Source: Candidatus Omnitrophota bacterium
GTDB taxonomy: Bacteria > Omnitrophota > Omnitrophia > Omnitrophales > Aquincolibacteriaceae
Length of the DNA: 8,466 bases
Direction of reading: 5' to 3'
Assembly (NCBI GenBank): GCA_023819025.1
Contig: JAMWDC010000070.1
Coordinates: 1-8,466, forward strand
Shown: positions 1 through 6,125 of the stretch, one piece after another
How positions within the stretch are numbered: the stretch's first letter is position 1
Layout of the letters: each line of letters opens with the position of its first letter
The notes under the pieces: generated by a model
Database searches by the model: none
What the model saw: only the letters and a program-made list of their open reading frames with translations
What the model was told of the DNA's origin: nothing
Made by a program: the position numbers and the translations under genes

Positions 1-341
1 GGCCGCCAGCAAGATGGCCATTCCGGCTCACGCATCACTCGCGCCATCAACACCACGACCGGCGCGCCCATGGCGGCAAGGGCCTTCAGTTCCTCTGGCT
101 TAGGTTCCAGGCTGCCAAGGTCGAGCGAGATGGCGTCGGGGGAGATGAGGCCCGGCACTCCCTCTTCTGGCAGGGCCTGAGCTAGCTCTTGGTAGCCTAT
201 CACTTCCAGCCCGCGTTCGAGCAACTCGGCGCGCAGGCACGCACGCAGCCAGTGGTCGCTGCTCACGATCCACACGTAACCCGGGTAATCCAAGTGACTG
301 TCACCCAGGCTTCCTCGGCTTGAGCTGTCATCCCATCTCAT
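1..341 (-). CDS. Receiver-like (pseudo-receiver) protein, N-terminal part
   Basis: This frame is open from an ATG at 341-339 to the left edge of the window (113 codons), so the C-terminus is missing. GGTGAGG lies a few bases before the ATG and can serve as ribosome binding site. After about 18 polar residues the protein reads YVWIVSSDHWLRACLRAELL, then ERGLEVIGYQEL, PDAISLDLGSLEP and GAPVVVLMARV. This alternation of hydrophobic strands and helices resembles a response-regulator receiver domain. The Asp of LDL sits where the phospho-acceptor would be, but the usual Thr/Ser after strand 4 (VVVLTA) is replaced by Met, and the acidic pair near strand 1 is only SSD. A degenerate receiver is therefore inferred, not shown. 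It starts 32 bases after the stop of the upstream chimeric frame, on the same strand, as in an operon. It is G+C-rich, like the metallo-beta-lactamase tail beside it and unlike hsdR. Confidence 0.55.
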   Translation of the reverse strand, partial: MRWDDSSSRGSLGDSHLDYPGYVWIVSSDHWLRACLRAELLERGLEVIGYQELAQALPEEGVPGLISPDAISLDLGSLEPKPEELKALAAMGAPVVVLMARVMREPEWPSCWR

Positions 342-373
342 CGGTCCTCACCATTCGAGTGCCGGGCACCTTA

Positions 374-529
374 CTAGAATTCGAAGCTCTGACCGCGCTC
401 TGGAACCACCACATGCCTCATCCCTTCTGCGCGCAGCTTCTCCGCCAGTGTGAAGCTAGCAGCCTGCTCGCCATGCACGAGAAAGAGATGTCCCAGGCGT
501 TGCCGATCGAGGCCACGCGCCCAGGCCAG
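374..529 (-). pseudogene. C-terminal tail of a beta-CASP/RMMBL metallo-beta-lactamase protein
   Basis: The final 51 residues of the HsdR frame (residues 637-687, from LAWARGLD to SFEF) do not look like an HsdR terminus. They match the usual end of RNA-processing metallo-beta-lactamases, where LLRW-type helix, FLVHGE, a helix ending in AEKLR, and V-P-E-x-G-x-x-F/V-E-F/L occur in this order. In those proteins the segment follows SAHAD, so the lost upstream sequence may have read SAHADQAELLAWA. The frame ends with TAG at 376-374 followed directly by TAA. The segment is G+C-rich, like the neighbouring receiver-like gene, so it probably represents the resident gene whose 5' part was replaced by hsdR. 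The family assignment rests on motif recall, without a search. Confidence 0.6.
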
Positions 530-2437
530 CAACTCGGCCTGGTCCAAAACCTTCTTTACTGAAACCGTATATTCCCCGGTCGCGGGATCATCCGGCGGAT
601 ATTTGTATTTTCGCAATATGCGTTTCACAAGCACGCGAAGTTTGGCTTGAACGCTTTCTTTAATCTGCCAATCAATGCTTGTATTGTTTCTTACACTTTC
701 AACCAACTCATGAGCAATCATTTTAAGGGTCTGATCGCCCAACACAGCTTCGGCCTTCGGGTTATCGGCAAGCGCGTCATAAAACGCCAGTTCATCTGTT
801 CGCAGATTGAGCTTTTCGCCGCGCTTATCAGCTTCGCGGATATCTTTGGCTAATTTGATGAGCTCCTCGATAACCTGAGCCGAATCAATAAGCCCGTTCT
901 GATAACGCTTAACTGCTTCGGCCAGTAGCTCAGAGAATTTCTTTCCTTGAACCAAATTAGTCTTTGCCCGACTTTTTATCTCGTCATTCAGTAAGCGCTT
1001 TAATAATTCCAGCGCAAGGTTCTTGCGAGGCATACCTTGTATTTCAGCAAGAAATTCATCTGACAAAATAGAAATATCCGGCTTCTTTAATCCCGCCGCG
1101 TCAAAGACATCAACGACTTCTTTTGAAATAATCGCATCGTTGATAATCTGCCGGATAGCGGTTTCTATCTCCTCATCGGTTCGCTTCTTTGTCTGATCAT
1201 CAAGTTTTGTAAATCGGGACTTGATGGCCTGAAAAAATGCCAGATCGTCACGGATAGCCAAAGCTTTGGGATGGGGAACGGAGATGCCAAAGGCTTTTTG
1301 TAGCTTCGTCACATTCTCTATAAACCGTGTCTTACCATTACGGGTTTTCTGTCCTGCTTTTTCTTCGTATAATTCAGCAATATAATTTGCCGCATCTAAG
1401 ATAAAATTCAGTTTCTCTCTCGGGGCAAGACCGAAATATTTTCGATATTCAAATCCATGGAACATATCCACGACAACTTCATACAACTCTTGCATCTTCG
1501 CGACCGCCTCTTCCTGATCAAAGGTGAGCTTGCCGCGGCCTTTGCTTTCCGTATAAACTGCAAGAGCTTTCTTTAAATCTTGCGCTATGCCGATATAATC
1601 AACAACCAGACCGCCTTCCTTGTCTCCAAAAACACGGTTAACCCGGGCAATGGCTTGCATAAGATTATGGCCATTCATCGGTTTATCAATATAAAGCGTA
1701 TGCAGACATGGCGCGTCATAACCGGTAAGTAGCATGTCCCGGACGATAATAATTTTAAGAGGGTCTTTGGGGTCTTTTAAACGGTCGCCGATTTTTATTC
1801 TTCTGGGCTTATTACGAATATGCTCCTGCCAATCCAAGGGGTCGCTTGCCGATCCGGTCATAATGACCTTAATCGCGCCCTTATCATCAGCCGAATCATA
1901 CCAATGGGGCCGCAACTTAATAATTTCGTTATGCAGGGCAACGCATATCCTGCGGCTCATGCAGACAAAAATGGCTTTGCCTTCAGCCGCTGACAATCGT
2001 TGCTCAAAATGATTCACCATATCAGCCGCGACCTGTTTAAGTCGCTGCTCGCTTCCGACCACGGCTTCTTTACTTGTCCATCTGGCAAAACGCACTTGTC
2101 GCTCTGACAGCTCATCGCTTTCGGTGACATCCTCGACCTTTTCATCAAGCACCCTGCGCTCTTCTTCCGACAACTCAATACGCGCCAAACGGCTCTCGTA
2201 AAAAATACGGACTGTTGCGCCGTCCTCTACAGACTGCTGGATATCATAAACATCGATATAATTTCCAAAAACCGCCTGTGTGTTTTTATCTTCTTTTTCA
2301 ATCGGCGTGCCGGTAAACCCTATGAACGAAGCATTAGGCAGGGCATCCCGCATATGGCGGGCAAAGCCGTCAATAAAATCATATTGACTGCGATGCGCCT
2401 CATCCGCGATCACCACGATATTCTTGCGCTCGCTCAA
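374..2437 (-). pseudogene. hsdR: Type I restriction subunit HsdR, 5'-truncated and fused at its 3' end to a foreign tail
   Basis: HsdR is the ATP-dependent DNA translocase and nuclease subunit of type I restriction enzymes and works with HsdM and HsdS. Counting from the TTG at 2437, superfamily 2 helicase motifs are visible: DEAH at 12-15, TGTP at 42-45, LLTGYDAP at 236-243 and QAIARVNR at 261-268. A helical C-terminal region follows, with the family-typical VQAKLRVLVKRILRKYKYPP near the end. The true fragment extends in frame beyond 2437: IQKFLPEE and YPLLSERKN, normal HsdR sequence before DEAH, are encoded up to about 2482. The TTG is therefore probably not a real start. Full HsdR is about 1000 residues. 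Roughly the first 350, including the PD-(D/E)xK nuclease and Walker A, are absent, and an IS630 relic begins there. The last 51 residues belong to another family. No hsdM or hsdS is present. The product is probably inactive for restriction. Confidence 0.85.
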
Positions 2438-2494
2438 TAAAGGGTATTGTGTTTGCGCTTCTTCCGGCAGAAACTTTTGAATATACCCGCCAGC

Positions 2495-2518
2495 GTGATA
2501 AATTGTGATTTTATGAAC
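2495..2518 (+). repeat. IS630 left inverted repeat
   Basis: It begins GTGATAAATTGTG and ends TTATGAAC. Compared with the reverse complement of 3592-3615 it matches at 22 of 24 positions, differing only at the fifth base (T/C) and at the nineteenth (A/G). Confidence 0.85.
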
Positions 2519-2569
2519 TCAAGACCTGCTTCAATATTTTCGATACCTTCTTCAGAAAGCGAGGGACCT

Positions 2570-3589
2570 ATGATCCACCTCCAATTCACTGAAGAAGACA
2601 AACAAGCCCTCAACTATGAGCGTTATCACCATCCTCATCCCCGCGTCCAGCGGAAAATGGAAGCCTTATGGCTCAAGAGCCAAGGCGAAAGCCATCAACG
2701 CATTGCTCAGTTAACCGGCCTGACACCCAATACGATTACACAGCTACCTGAAAGACTACAAAGCCGGAGGTATCGAACGGCTCAAAGAGATTCATTTCCG
2801 CCAACCCGTCAGTGAACTGGCCAAGCATCAAAAAACCTTGGAGGATTATTTCAAAGCCCACCCTCCGGCAACCATCAAGGAAGCGATGGATAAGATCGAA
2901 AAACTCACTGGGCTTAAACGTGATGAATCACGGATCCGAAAGTTTCTTTCCAAGGTTGGCTTCAAGCGTCGCAAGGTCGGGATGGTGCCTTCCAAGGCGG
3001 ATCCAGACAAGCAGGAAACCTTTAAAAAAAACAGCTGGAACCCCGGCTCAAGGAAGCCGAAGCCGGAGAAAGAACCGCCTTTTTTGTGGATGCCGCTCAC
3101 TTTGTCTTAGCTCCTTTCTTGGGATATCTCTGGAGTTTAACCCGGCTGTGGGTGGGTCAAGGCACCTTCCGGCCGGCAGCGTTTCAATGTGCTTGGGGCC
3201 TTGAATGCCATCACGCATGAACTGATCATGATTACCAATGATACTTATATGACGGCCCAAAACGTCTGCGAACTTCTTTGGAAGATAGCCCGTCTCAATC
3301 TGGGGACGCCTGTAACACTGGTTCTGGATAATGTAATGCCTGTTATCAAAGAGCCCAACTCGTCCAACAACTCGCTCAACGGCTTAACATCGAATTACTG
3401 TTTCTTCCTTCCTACTCGCCCAATCTGAATTTGATCGAACGCCTTTGGAAATTTGTCAAAAAGCAATGTCTCTATTCCCAATATTACCCAGAGTTTCGCA
3501 GCTTCTGTAACGCGATTGCGGGCTGTTTACAAAAAACGCATTCCGTTTACAAGCAACAATTGGATTCCTTGCTGACCCTTGAATTTTAA
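2570..3589 (+). pseudogene. IS630-family DDE transposase, broken by four frameshifts
   Basis: The start is ATG 2570-2572, preceded by GAGGG. Pieces read in order are: MIHLQFTEEDKQALNYERYH (frame 2), with a winged-helix segment up to NTIT near 2740; SYLKDYKAGG to ETFKK (frame 0) up to 3031; QLEPRLKEAEAG, AFFVDAAHFVLAPF (frame 2) up to about 3153; FNVLGALNAITHEL and TLVLDN (frame 0) up to 3332; and YQRAQLVQQLAQ, LPSYSPNLNLIERLWKFVKK to LLTLEF (frame 2), stopping at 3587-3589. The DDE residues remain visible: Asp in FFVDAAHF, Asp in LVLDN and Glu in LIERLW. Lesions are an extra base at 2738-2741, a shift at an A8 run (3024-3031), a tandem GGGT (3150-3157) and a tandem TAATG (3329-3338). Repairing them would give roughly 335-340 residues, normal for the family. 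The gene is dead. Confidence 0.85.
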
Positions 3590-3591
3590 AC

Positions 3592-3615
3592 GTTCACAAA
3601 ATCACAATTTGTCAC
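3592..3615 (-). repeat. IS630 right inverted repeat
   Basis: It starts GTTCACAAAATCAC and ends three bases after the first T-T-G-T-C, as ...TTTGTCAC. It is the partner of the repeat at 2495-2518. It begins two bases after the transposase stop codon (TAA at 3587-3589). Confidence 0.85.
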
Positions 3616-3763
3616 AGCGTAAGGTATAGTACGGCGTTCGGTAAGTTCGAGTGCTATTTCTGGCAGCGAGTGGTTGGCCCGTATAAGACCATTTGAACGG
3701 GCGGGCCCGATGACGGACGTAATTGTCAATGTAATCGTAAACTTTTTTTATGCGTTGCTCCAG
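3605..3763 (-). pseudogene. C-terminal remnant of a second transposase
   Basis: On the minus strand the sequence reads LEQRIKKVYDYIDNYVRHRA, then RPFKWSYTGQPLAA. The phrase PFKWxYTGxPL is characteristic of the C-terminus of several DDE transposases. No start codon or catalytic core is present. The upstream side is cut by the MITE-like repeat (a stop codon, TAA, is read at 3766-3764 inside that repeat). The downstream side runs into the right end of the IS630 relic, whose bases supply the last residues before a TGA. The remnant is thus sandwiched between two other mobile elements. It is not part of the IS630 transposase at 2570-3589, which has its own intact C-terminus. Its exact family is unclear. 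Confidence 0.6.
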
Positions 3764-3868
3764 TTATTTCCTCCACTTGGTGGGGAGGGTGAGTAAGGAA
3801 TTGACGAATTGCTATGCCCTCCACCTTAAAGGAGGAGGAATCCTATTCTGTGGGAACTGGAGCACTCA
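3751..3868 (+). mobile_element. MITE-like repeat, copy 1 (118 bp)
   Basis: The copy begins TGCGTTGCTCCAGTT and ends AACTGGAGCACTCA, so its ends are inverted repeats of about 12 bp (one base is missing in the right end). It is about 80-85% identical by eye to 8272-8389, in the same orientation and of the same length. Shared internal blocks include GGTGGGGAGGGTGAG, ATTGCTATGCC/ATCGCTATGCC, CCACCTTAA and GAGGAATCCTATTCTGTG. It contains internal G-rich/C-rich hairpin arms such as CCTCC/GGAGG. Runs of seven T flank it on both sides (3743-3749 and 3869-3875), consistent with a target duplication, although low complexity weakens this. There is no coding capacity. It splits a transposase remnant. Confidence 0.75.
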
Positions 3869-3948
3869 TTTTTTTCATTTATTGATTTTGCTATTGGTTA
3901 CTTTGAGAACCTTATCATAGTACTGGAGGTGTTCAGCTTTTCATGACA

Positions 3949-4041
3949 TCACGCTTCGGATAAGTTATTAAGGATCAGAGATTTAAGCTTTTGATGGGCA
4001 AGATCATGGTATTCCCCAAAATCCGCAATAAATTTCTGCAT
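3949..4041 (-). other. Possible 30-residue ORF or frameshifted C-terminus of the capsule gene
   Basis: Reading starts at ATG 4041-4039, which overlaps the stop of the capsule gene as TGATG. It gives MQKFIADFGEYHDLAHQKLK and ends with SEA and a TGA at 3951-3949. The same frame stays open upstream, where it reads GGADALMQKF inside the capsule gene. Two readings are possible. It may be a tiny translationally coupled ORF. Alternatively the capsule protein originally carried this helical tail and a small indel near 4043-4060 brought in an early stop. I recognise no family. The amphipathic, protein-like composition favours real coding sequence over random DNA, but that is inference. Confidence 0.3.
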
Positions 4042-5744
4042 CAGTGCATCTGCTCCGCCAAAGCGACGAGTTCTTCGTCCATGATAAAATCCCGTCCATC
4101 GACAATTCGTTCACATAAAAAATCAACGAAGCGGTTCTTTCCTGGGATGAGCTCTTCTCGCCGATCGTATTGGAATGCCCACCAATCGGAATACGGATTC
4201 TGCAGCATGGAAAGTGGAATTTGCCGTTCGAGGAACTGACAGTAAGCAAAACGTCGGGCTAGTCGTCGTTGTTCAGATGTCAAAGGTGGTAGTGTGTGCG
4301 CCCTCTGAAGGAGGCCTCGGTACGTATCCATATCGAGCGCATCATAGGTAAATCCTTTTCTGCTGTAATGGGCTTGCCCGGCCAAAATGACAGGTTTCCC
4401 CAAAAGGGCGAGTTCCAGTCCGGAGGTGCCACAAACGGTGATCCCACCGTCTACTAAATGATAAAAGTCAAGCGGACTAATGGTATTTTTACTGCCCACC
4501 ATACGGATGTGACTCGGCAAGGTAGGAAAATATTTCGCAATTAGCTTTTCGTTGCCATACTCAGGATTGCATCGGGCTTCGGTAGGATGAACTTTGATCA
4601 ACCACTGGACGTGAGAAAGAGGTAGCAATTCACGAATAGTAGCAAGTGTCCACACGCTTAACTCTTGATAGATAGTCGGAAAACAGTCATAGGCCGCCTC
4701 GCTGTTGAAGTGGCATAGGAGACTCCATATAGGCTTATCGGGCGCAAGACCATACTTTTCTAAGAGGAGATTTGTCTTTCCAGAGTAAGGTTCGAAGGCC
4801 CCAATATCAAAATTCTTTCCGCTGCCGTAACGTTTTTCTAAATATCGATCTAAACGTGCCTCTTGTTTTGGCGTTAAGGGATCTTGCGTACAGTGACGCC
4901 ACGATTCTTGGCTGATGTGGTGTAAATGGACATTCGAGGGGCTATCGATGTTGCAAAAATAAAAATGCCACGGTAGATATGCTGAGCACCATCCAATCAC
5001 AGGCAGTTTACGTTGGAATGCAAGCCGAAGAGCGGGTCCCCAATCCGTGAACATGCAATGGGACATAAATAAACGAGATGGATTGAGTCGATCCATCGCA
5101 TGGGAGGCTGCGTGGGCACAAGCGAGCGCGCTAAAAGCGTATTCATGCAGCAATTGCCGATTTCCGTCATAATGACGGCCCATCAAATAGTAAGCAATGC
5201 TTGATTTCACATGATCACCAAGATTCACGGCCCCGTAGGAAAATTGGTCAAGCGTATCCCACGTCAATGAGTCGATTTCTTTGTGCATCTCATGGATGGG
5301 AGTTTTTTCGAGGAAGTCGCCTATGTATGAATAGGGAACGCTGAAGATGTTAAGTATCCTACTGGTTTCTGCACGACACCCAAGACAAGTATTCTTCCAT
5401 TTTTCGATAGGCAAGCGCTTGGTGTGAAACCTTATGTGGCAGGCGCGGTATATTCCGTCACAGATCACCATGTGGACCGGAATACCGCGGAGCCTTAACG
5501 CCGATGCGAGCGCAGCCTCGACGTGAAGCATGAGGGGCATGCCTCCTGGTGCCCAAAAAAGGATCGGTCCGTTACTTTTCAGAAGAGGTTTTTGGTGTCG
5601 GTGCAACTTTTTTATTTGATGGGTACGAAGAATATCGACCGGTAAAAGGATCAGACGGTATAGGCGTAAAATTTTGGCAAGAAGGTCTTCGCTGCAGGCT
5701 TTGACAACCATCTTTCGCAAGCCCCAAAAAAAACGATGTATCAC
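4041..5744 (-). CDS. Capsule/surface polysaccharide biosynthesis protein (KpsC/KpsS-like, GT-B type)
   Basis: The protein has 567 residues from the GTG at 5744. Proteins of the capsule polysaccharide biosynthesis family (PF05159-like) are cytoplasmic GT-B glycosyltransferases acting on membrane-linked glycans. Recognisable here are a Rossmann-like start (PILFWAPGG, about 61-68), a nucleotide-site region with WLIKVHPTE (381-389), and VCGTSGLELALLGKPVILAG (437-456), which matches the family signature for sugar-nucleotide binding. The N-terminal half carries four Cys (95, 102, 120, 123; pattern CDG-x4-C, then CLGC). The start is chosen because GAGGGA and AAGGAG lie just upstream of the GTG. A TTG at 5789 would add 15 residues but has no Shine-Dalgarno sequence. 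The gene is divergent from the epimerase gene and has its own promoter about 120 bases upstream. Its acceptor and donor are unknown. The C-terminus may be shortened by a frameshift. Confidence 0.7.
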   Translation of the reverse strand: MIHRFFWGLRKMVVKACSEDLLAKILRLYRLILLPVDILRTHQIKKLHRHQKPLLKSNGPILFWAPGGMPLMLHVEAALASALRLRGIPVHMVICDGIYRACHIRFHTKRLPIEKWKNTCLGCRAETSRILNIFSVPYSYIGDFLEKTPIHEMHKEIDSLTWDTLDQFSYGAVNLGDHVKSSIAYYLMGRHYDGNRQLLHEYAFSALACAHAASHAMDRLNPSRLFMSHCMFTDWGPALRLAFQRKLPVIGWCSAYLPWHFYFCNIDSPSNVHLHHISQESWRHCTQDPLTPKQEARLDRYLEKRYGSGKNFDIGAFEPYSGKTNLLLEKYGLAPDKPIWSLLCHFNSEAAYDCFPTIYQELSVWTLATIRELLPLSHVQWLIKVHPTEARCNPEYGNEKLIAKYFPTLPSHIRMVGSKNTISPLDFYHLVDGGITVCGTSGLELALLGKPVILAGQAHYSRKGFTYDALDMDTYRGLLQRAHTLPPLTSEQRRLARRFAYCQFLERQIPLSMLQNPYSDWWAFQYDRREELIPGKNRFVDFLCERIVDGRDFIMDEELVALAEQMH

Positions 5745-5749
5745 GGTTG

Positions 5750-5762
5750 TCCCTCGCTCCTT
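5750..5762 (-). promoter_or_regulatory. Ribosome binding site that fixes the capsule gene start
   Basis: The minus strand reads AAGGAG (5762-5757) and GAGGGA (5755-5750), the latter five bases before GTG at 5744. This supports GTG 5744 over the farther TTG at 5789. Confidence 0.6.
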
Positions 5763-5867
5763 CTTTCGATTAAACGGATCGACAAGCAATTCATCTCAGA
5801 GATCTTGGCGGTATACGCCTCTCATTTTTGATACATGCATCGGCAATTTCTCGATTTACTCAATAAA

Positions 5868-5896
5868 ATCATAGCATCGGACCATTGTATCCTCAA
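5868..5896 (-). promoter_or_regulatory. Sigma70-type promoter for the capsule gene
   Basis: On the minus strand TTGAGG (5896-5891) and TATGAT (5873-5868) are separated by exactly 17 bases. Each box is close to consensus (TTGACA, TATAAT). Transcription would begin near 5861 and leave a leader of about 117 bases before the GTG at 5744. This is predicted from sequence only. Confidence 0.5.
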
Positions 5897-5942
5897 GCTT
5901 CAAGCCTTCGCGGTTAATGGTTTTTAGCAGATCGTGCTCTAA

Positions 5943-5964
5943 CCCCCTGCGGCTTGCCGCGGGG
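5943..5964. repeat. GC-rich REP-like hairpin
   Basis: CCCC, a bulged T, GCGG, loop CTTG, CCGC, GGGG forms an 8-bp stem. No T-run follows on the plus strand, and only GGTTAG-type sequence follows on the minus strand, so it is a poor intrinsic terminator. It resembles the dispersed palindromic repeats found between genes in many bacteria. Only one copy is present in this window. Confidence 0.45.
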
Positions 5965-6125
5965 TGCTTCACGAATCCGATAGGCTGCAATTGCGGAAGA
6001 CAGAAATTGGAATGGGGAATTTAGTCAACCATCCTGACCAGTGGTCCGATAATAAAGAAGGCGTTTGAGTAAAAAATGAGCGTTATTTTGAGGATACGGG
6101 TACGATTACCCAGGGTATTTATCCG

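Larger units (their letters stand above)
2495..3615 (+). mobile_element. Degenerate IS630-family insertion sequence
   Basis: The element is delimited by two 24-bp inverted repeats at 2495-2518 and 3592-3615, giving a length of about 1.12 kb, typical of IS630. It holds one transposase gene, broken by four frameshifts, that fills almost all the space between the repeats. IS630 elements normally insert at TA and duplicate it. No clean TA duplication is seen here, because the two flanks come from different genes: hsdR on the left and another transposase on the right. A deletion or rearrangement at the insertion site after insertion would explain that. The element cannot move by itself in its present form. 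Confidence 0.85.
5855..6073. repeat. Inverted motif pair in the divergent spacer, with a central hairpin
   Basis: The stretch 5745-6125 (about 380 bases) holds no gene. At 5855-5863 the plus strand reads TTTACTCAA and, 12 bases later, ATCGGACCATTG (5876-5887). The reverse complement from 6073 reads TTTACTCAA and, 14 bases later, ATCGGACCACTG (6050-6039). These form a spaced inverted pair about 219 bases wide. A hairpin at 5943-5964 sits near the middle. A further 10-mer, TTGAGGATAC, occurs once on each strand (5896-5887 minus, 6088-6097 plus). The pair could be operator sites serving both divergent promoters, or the ends of a small non-autonomous element. Confidence 0.45.

Noticed and set aside
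2447..2569. Upstream extension of the transposase start to 2447
   Set aside because: The added residues come from antisense hsdR and the IS left repeat. ATG 2570 has a ribosome site and begins at the conserved protein start.
3024..3031. A8 run as a programmed -1 frameshift site for the transposase
   Set aside because: A single -1 slip there would rejoin the second and third pieces, but three other frame breaks, two of them exact tandem duplications, remain. The gene is decayed, not recoded.
2812..3204. 130-codon plus-strand frame inside the IS630 element
   Set aside because: It lies in the third frame across transposase segments that are recognisable in the other two frames. Its composition (rich in Arg, Ser, Pro) shows no family motif.
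2484..3621. TA target duplication around the IS630 element
   Set aside because: The nearest TA pairs (2484-2485 and 3620-3621) lie at unequal distances from the inverted repeats (9 and 4 bases), and the two flanks belong to different genes.
5745..5789. TTG start at 5789 for the capsule gene
   Set aside because: It has no Shine-Dalgarno sequence, and the 15 added residues look like translated leader that includes the ribosome site of GTG 5744.
6111..6125. Promoter using TTGAGG at 6088-6093 for the epimerase gene
   Set aside because: No acceptable -10 box lies 16-18 bases downstream. TATTTA at 6116-6121 would need a 22-base spacer and abuts the start codon.
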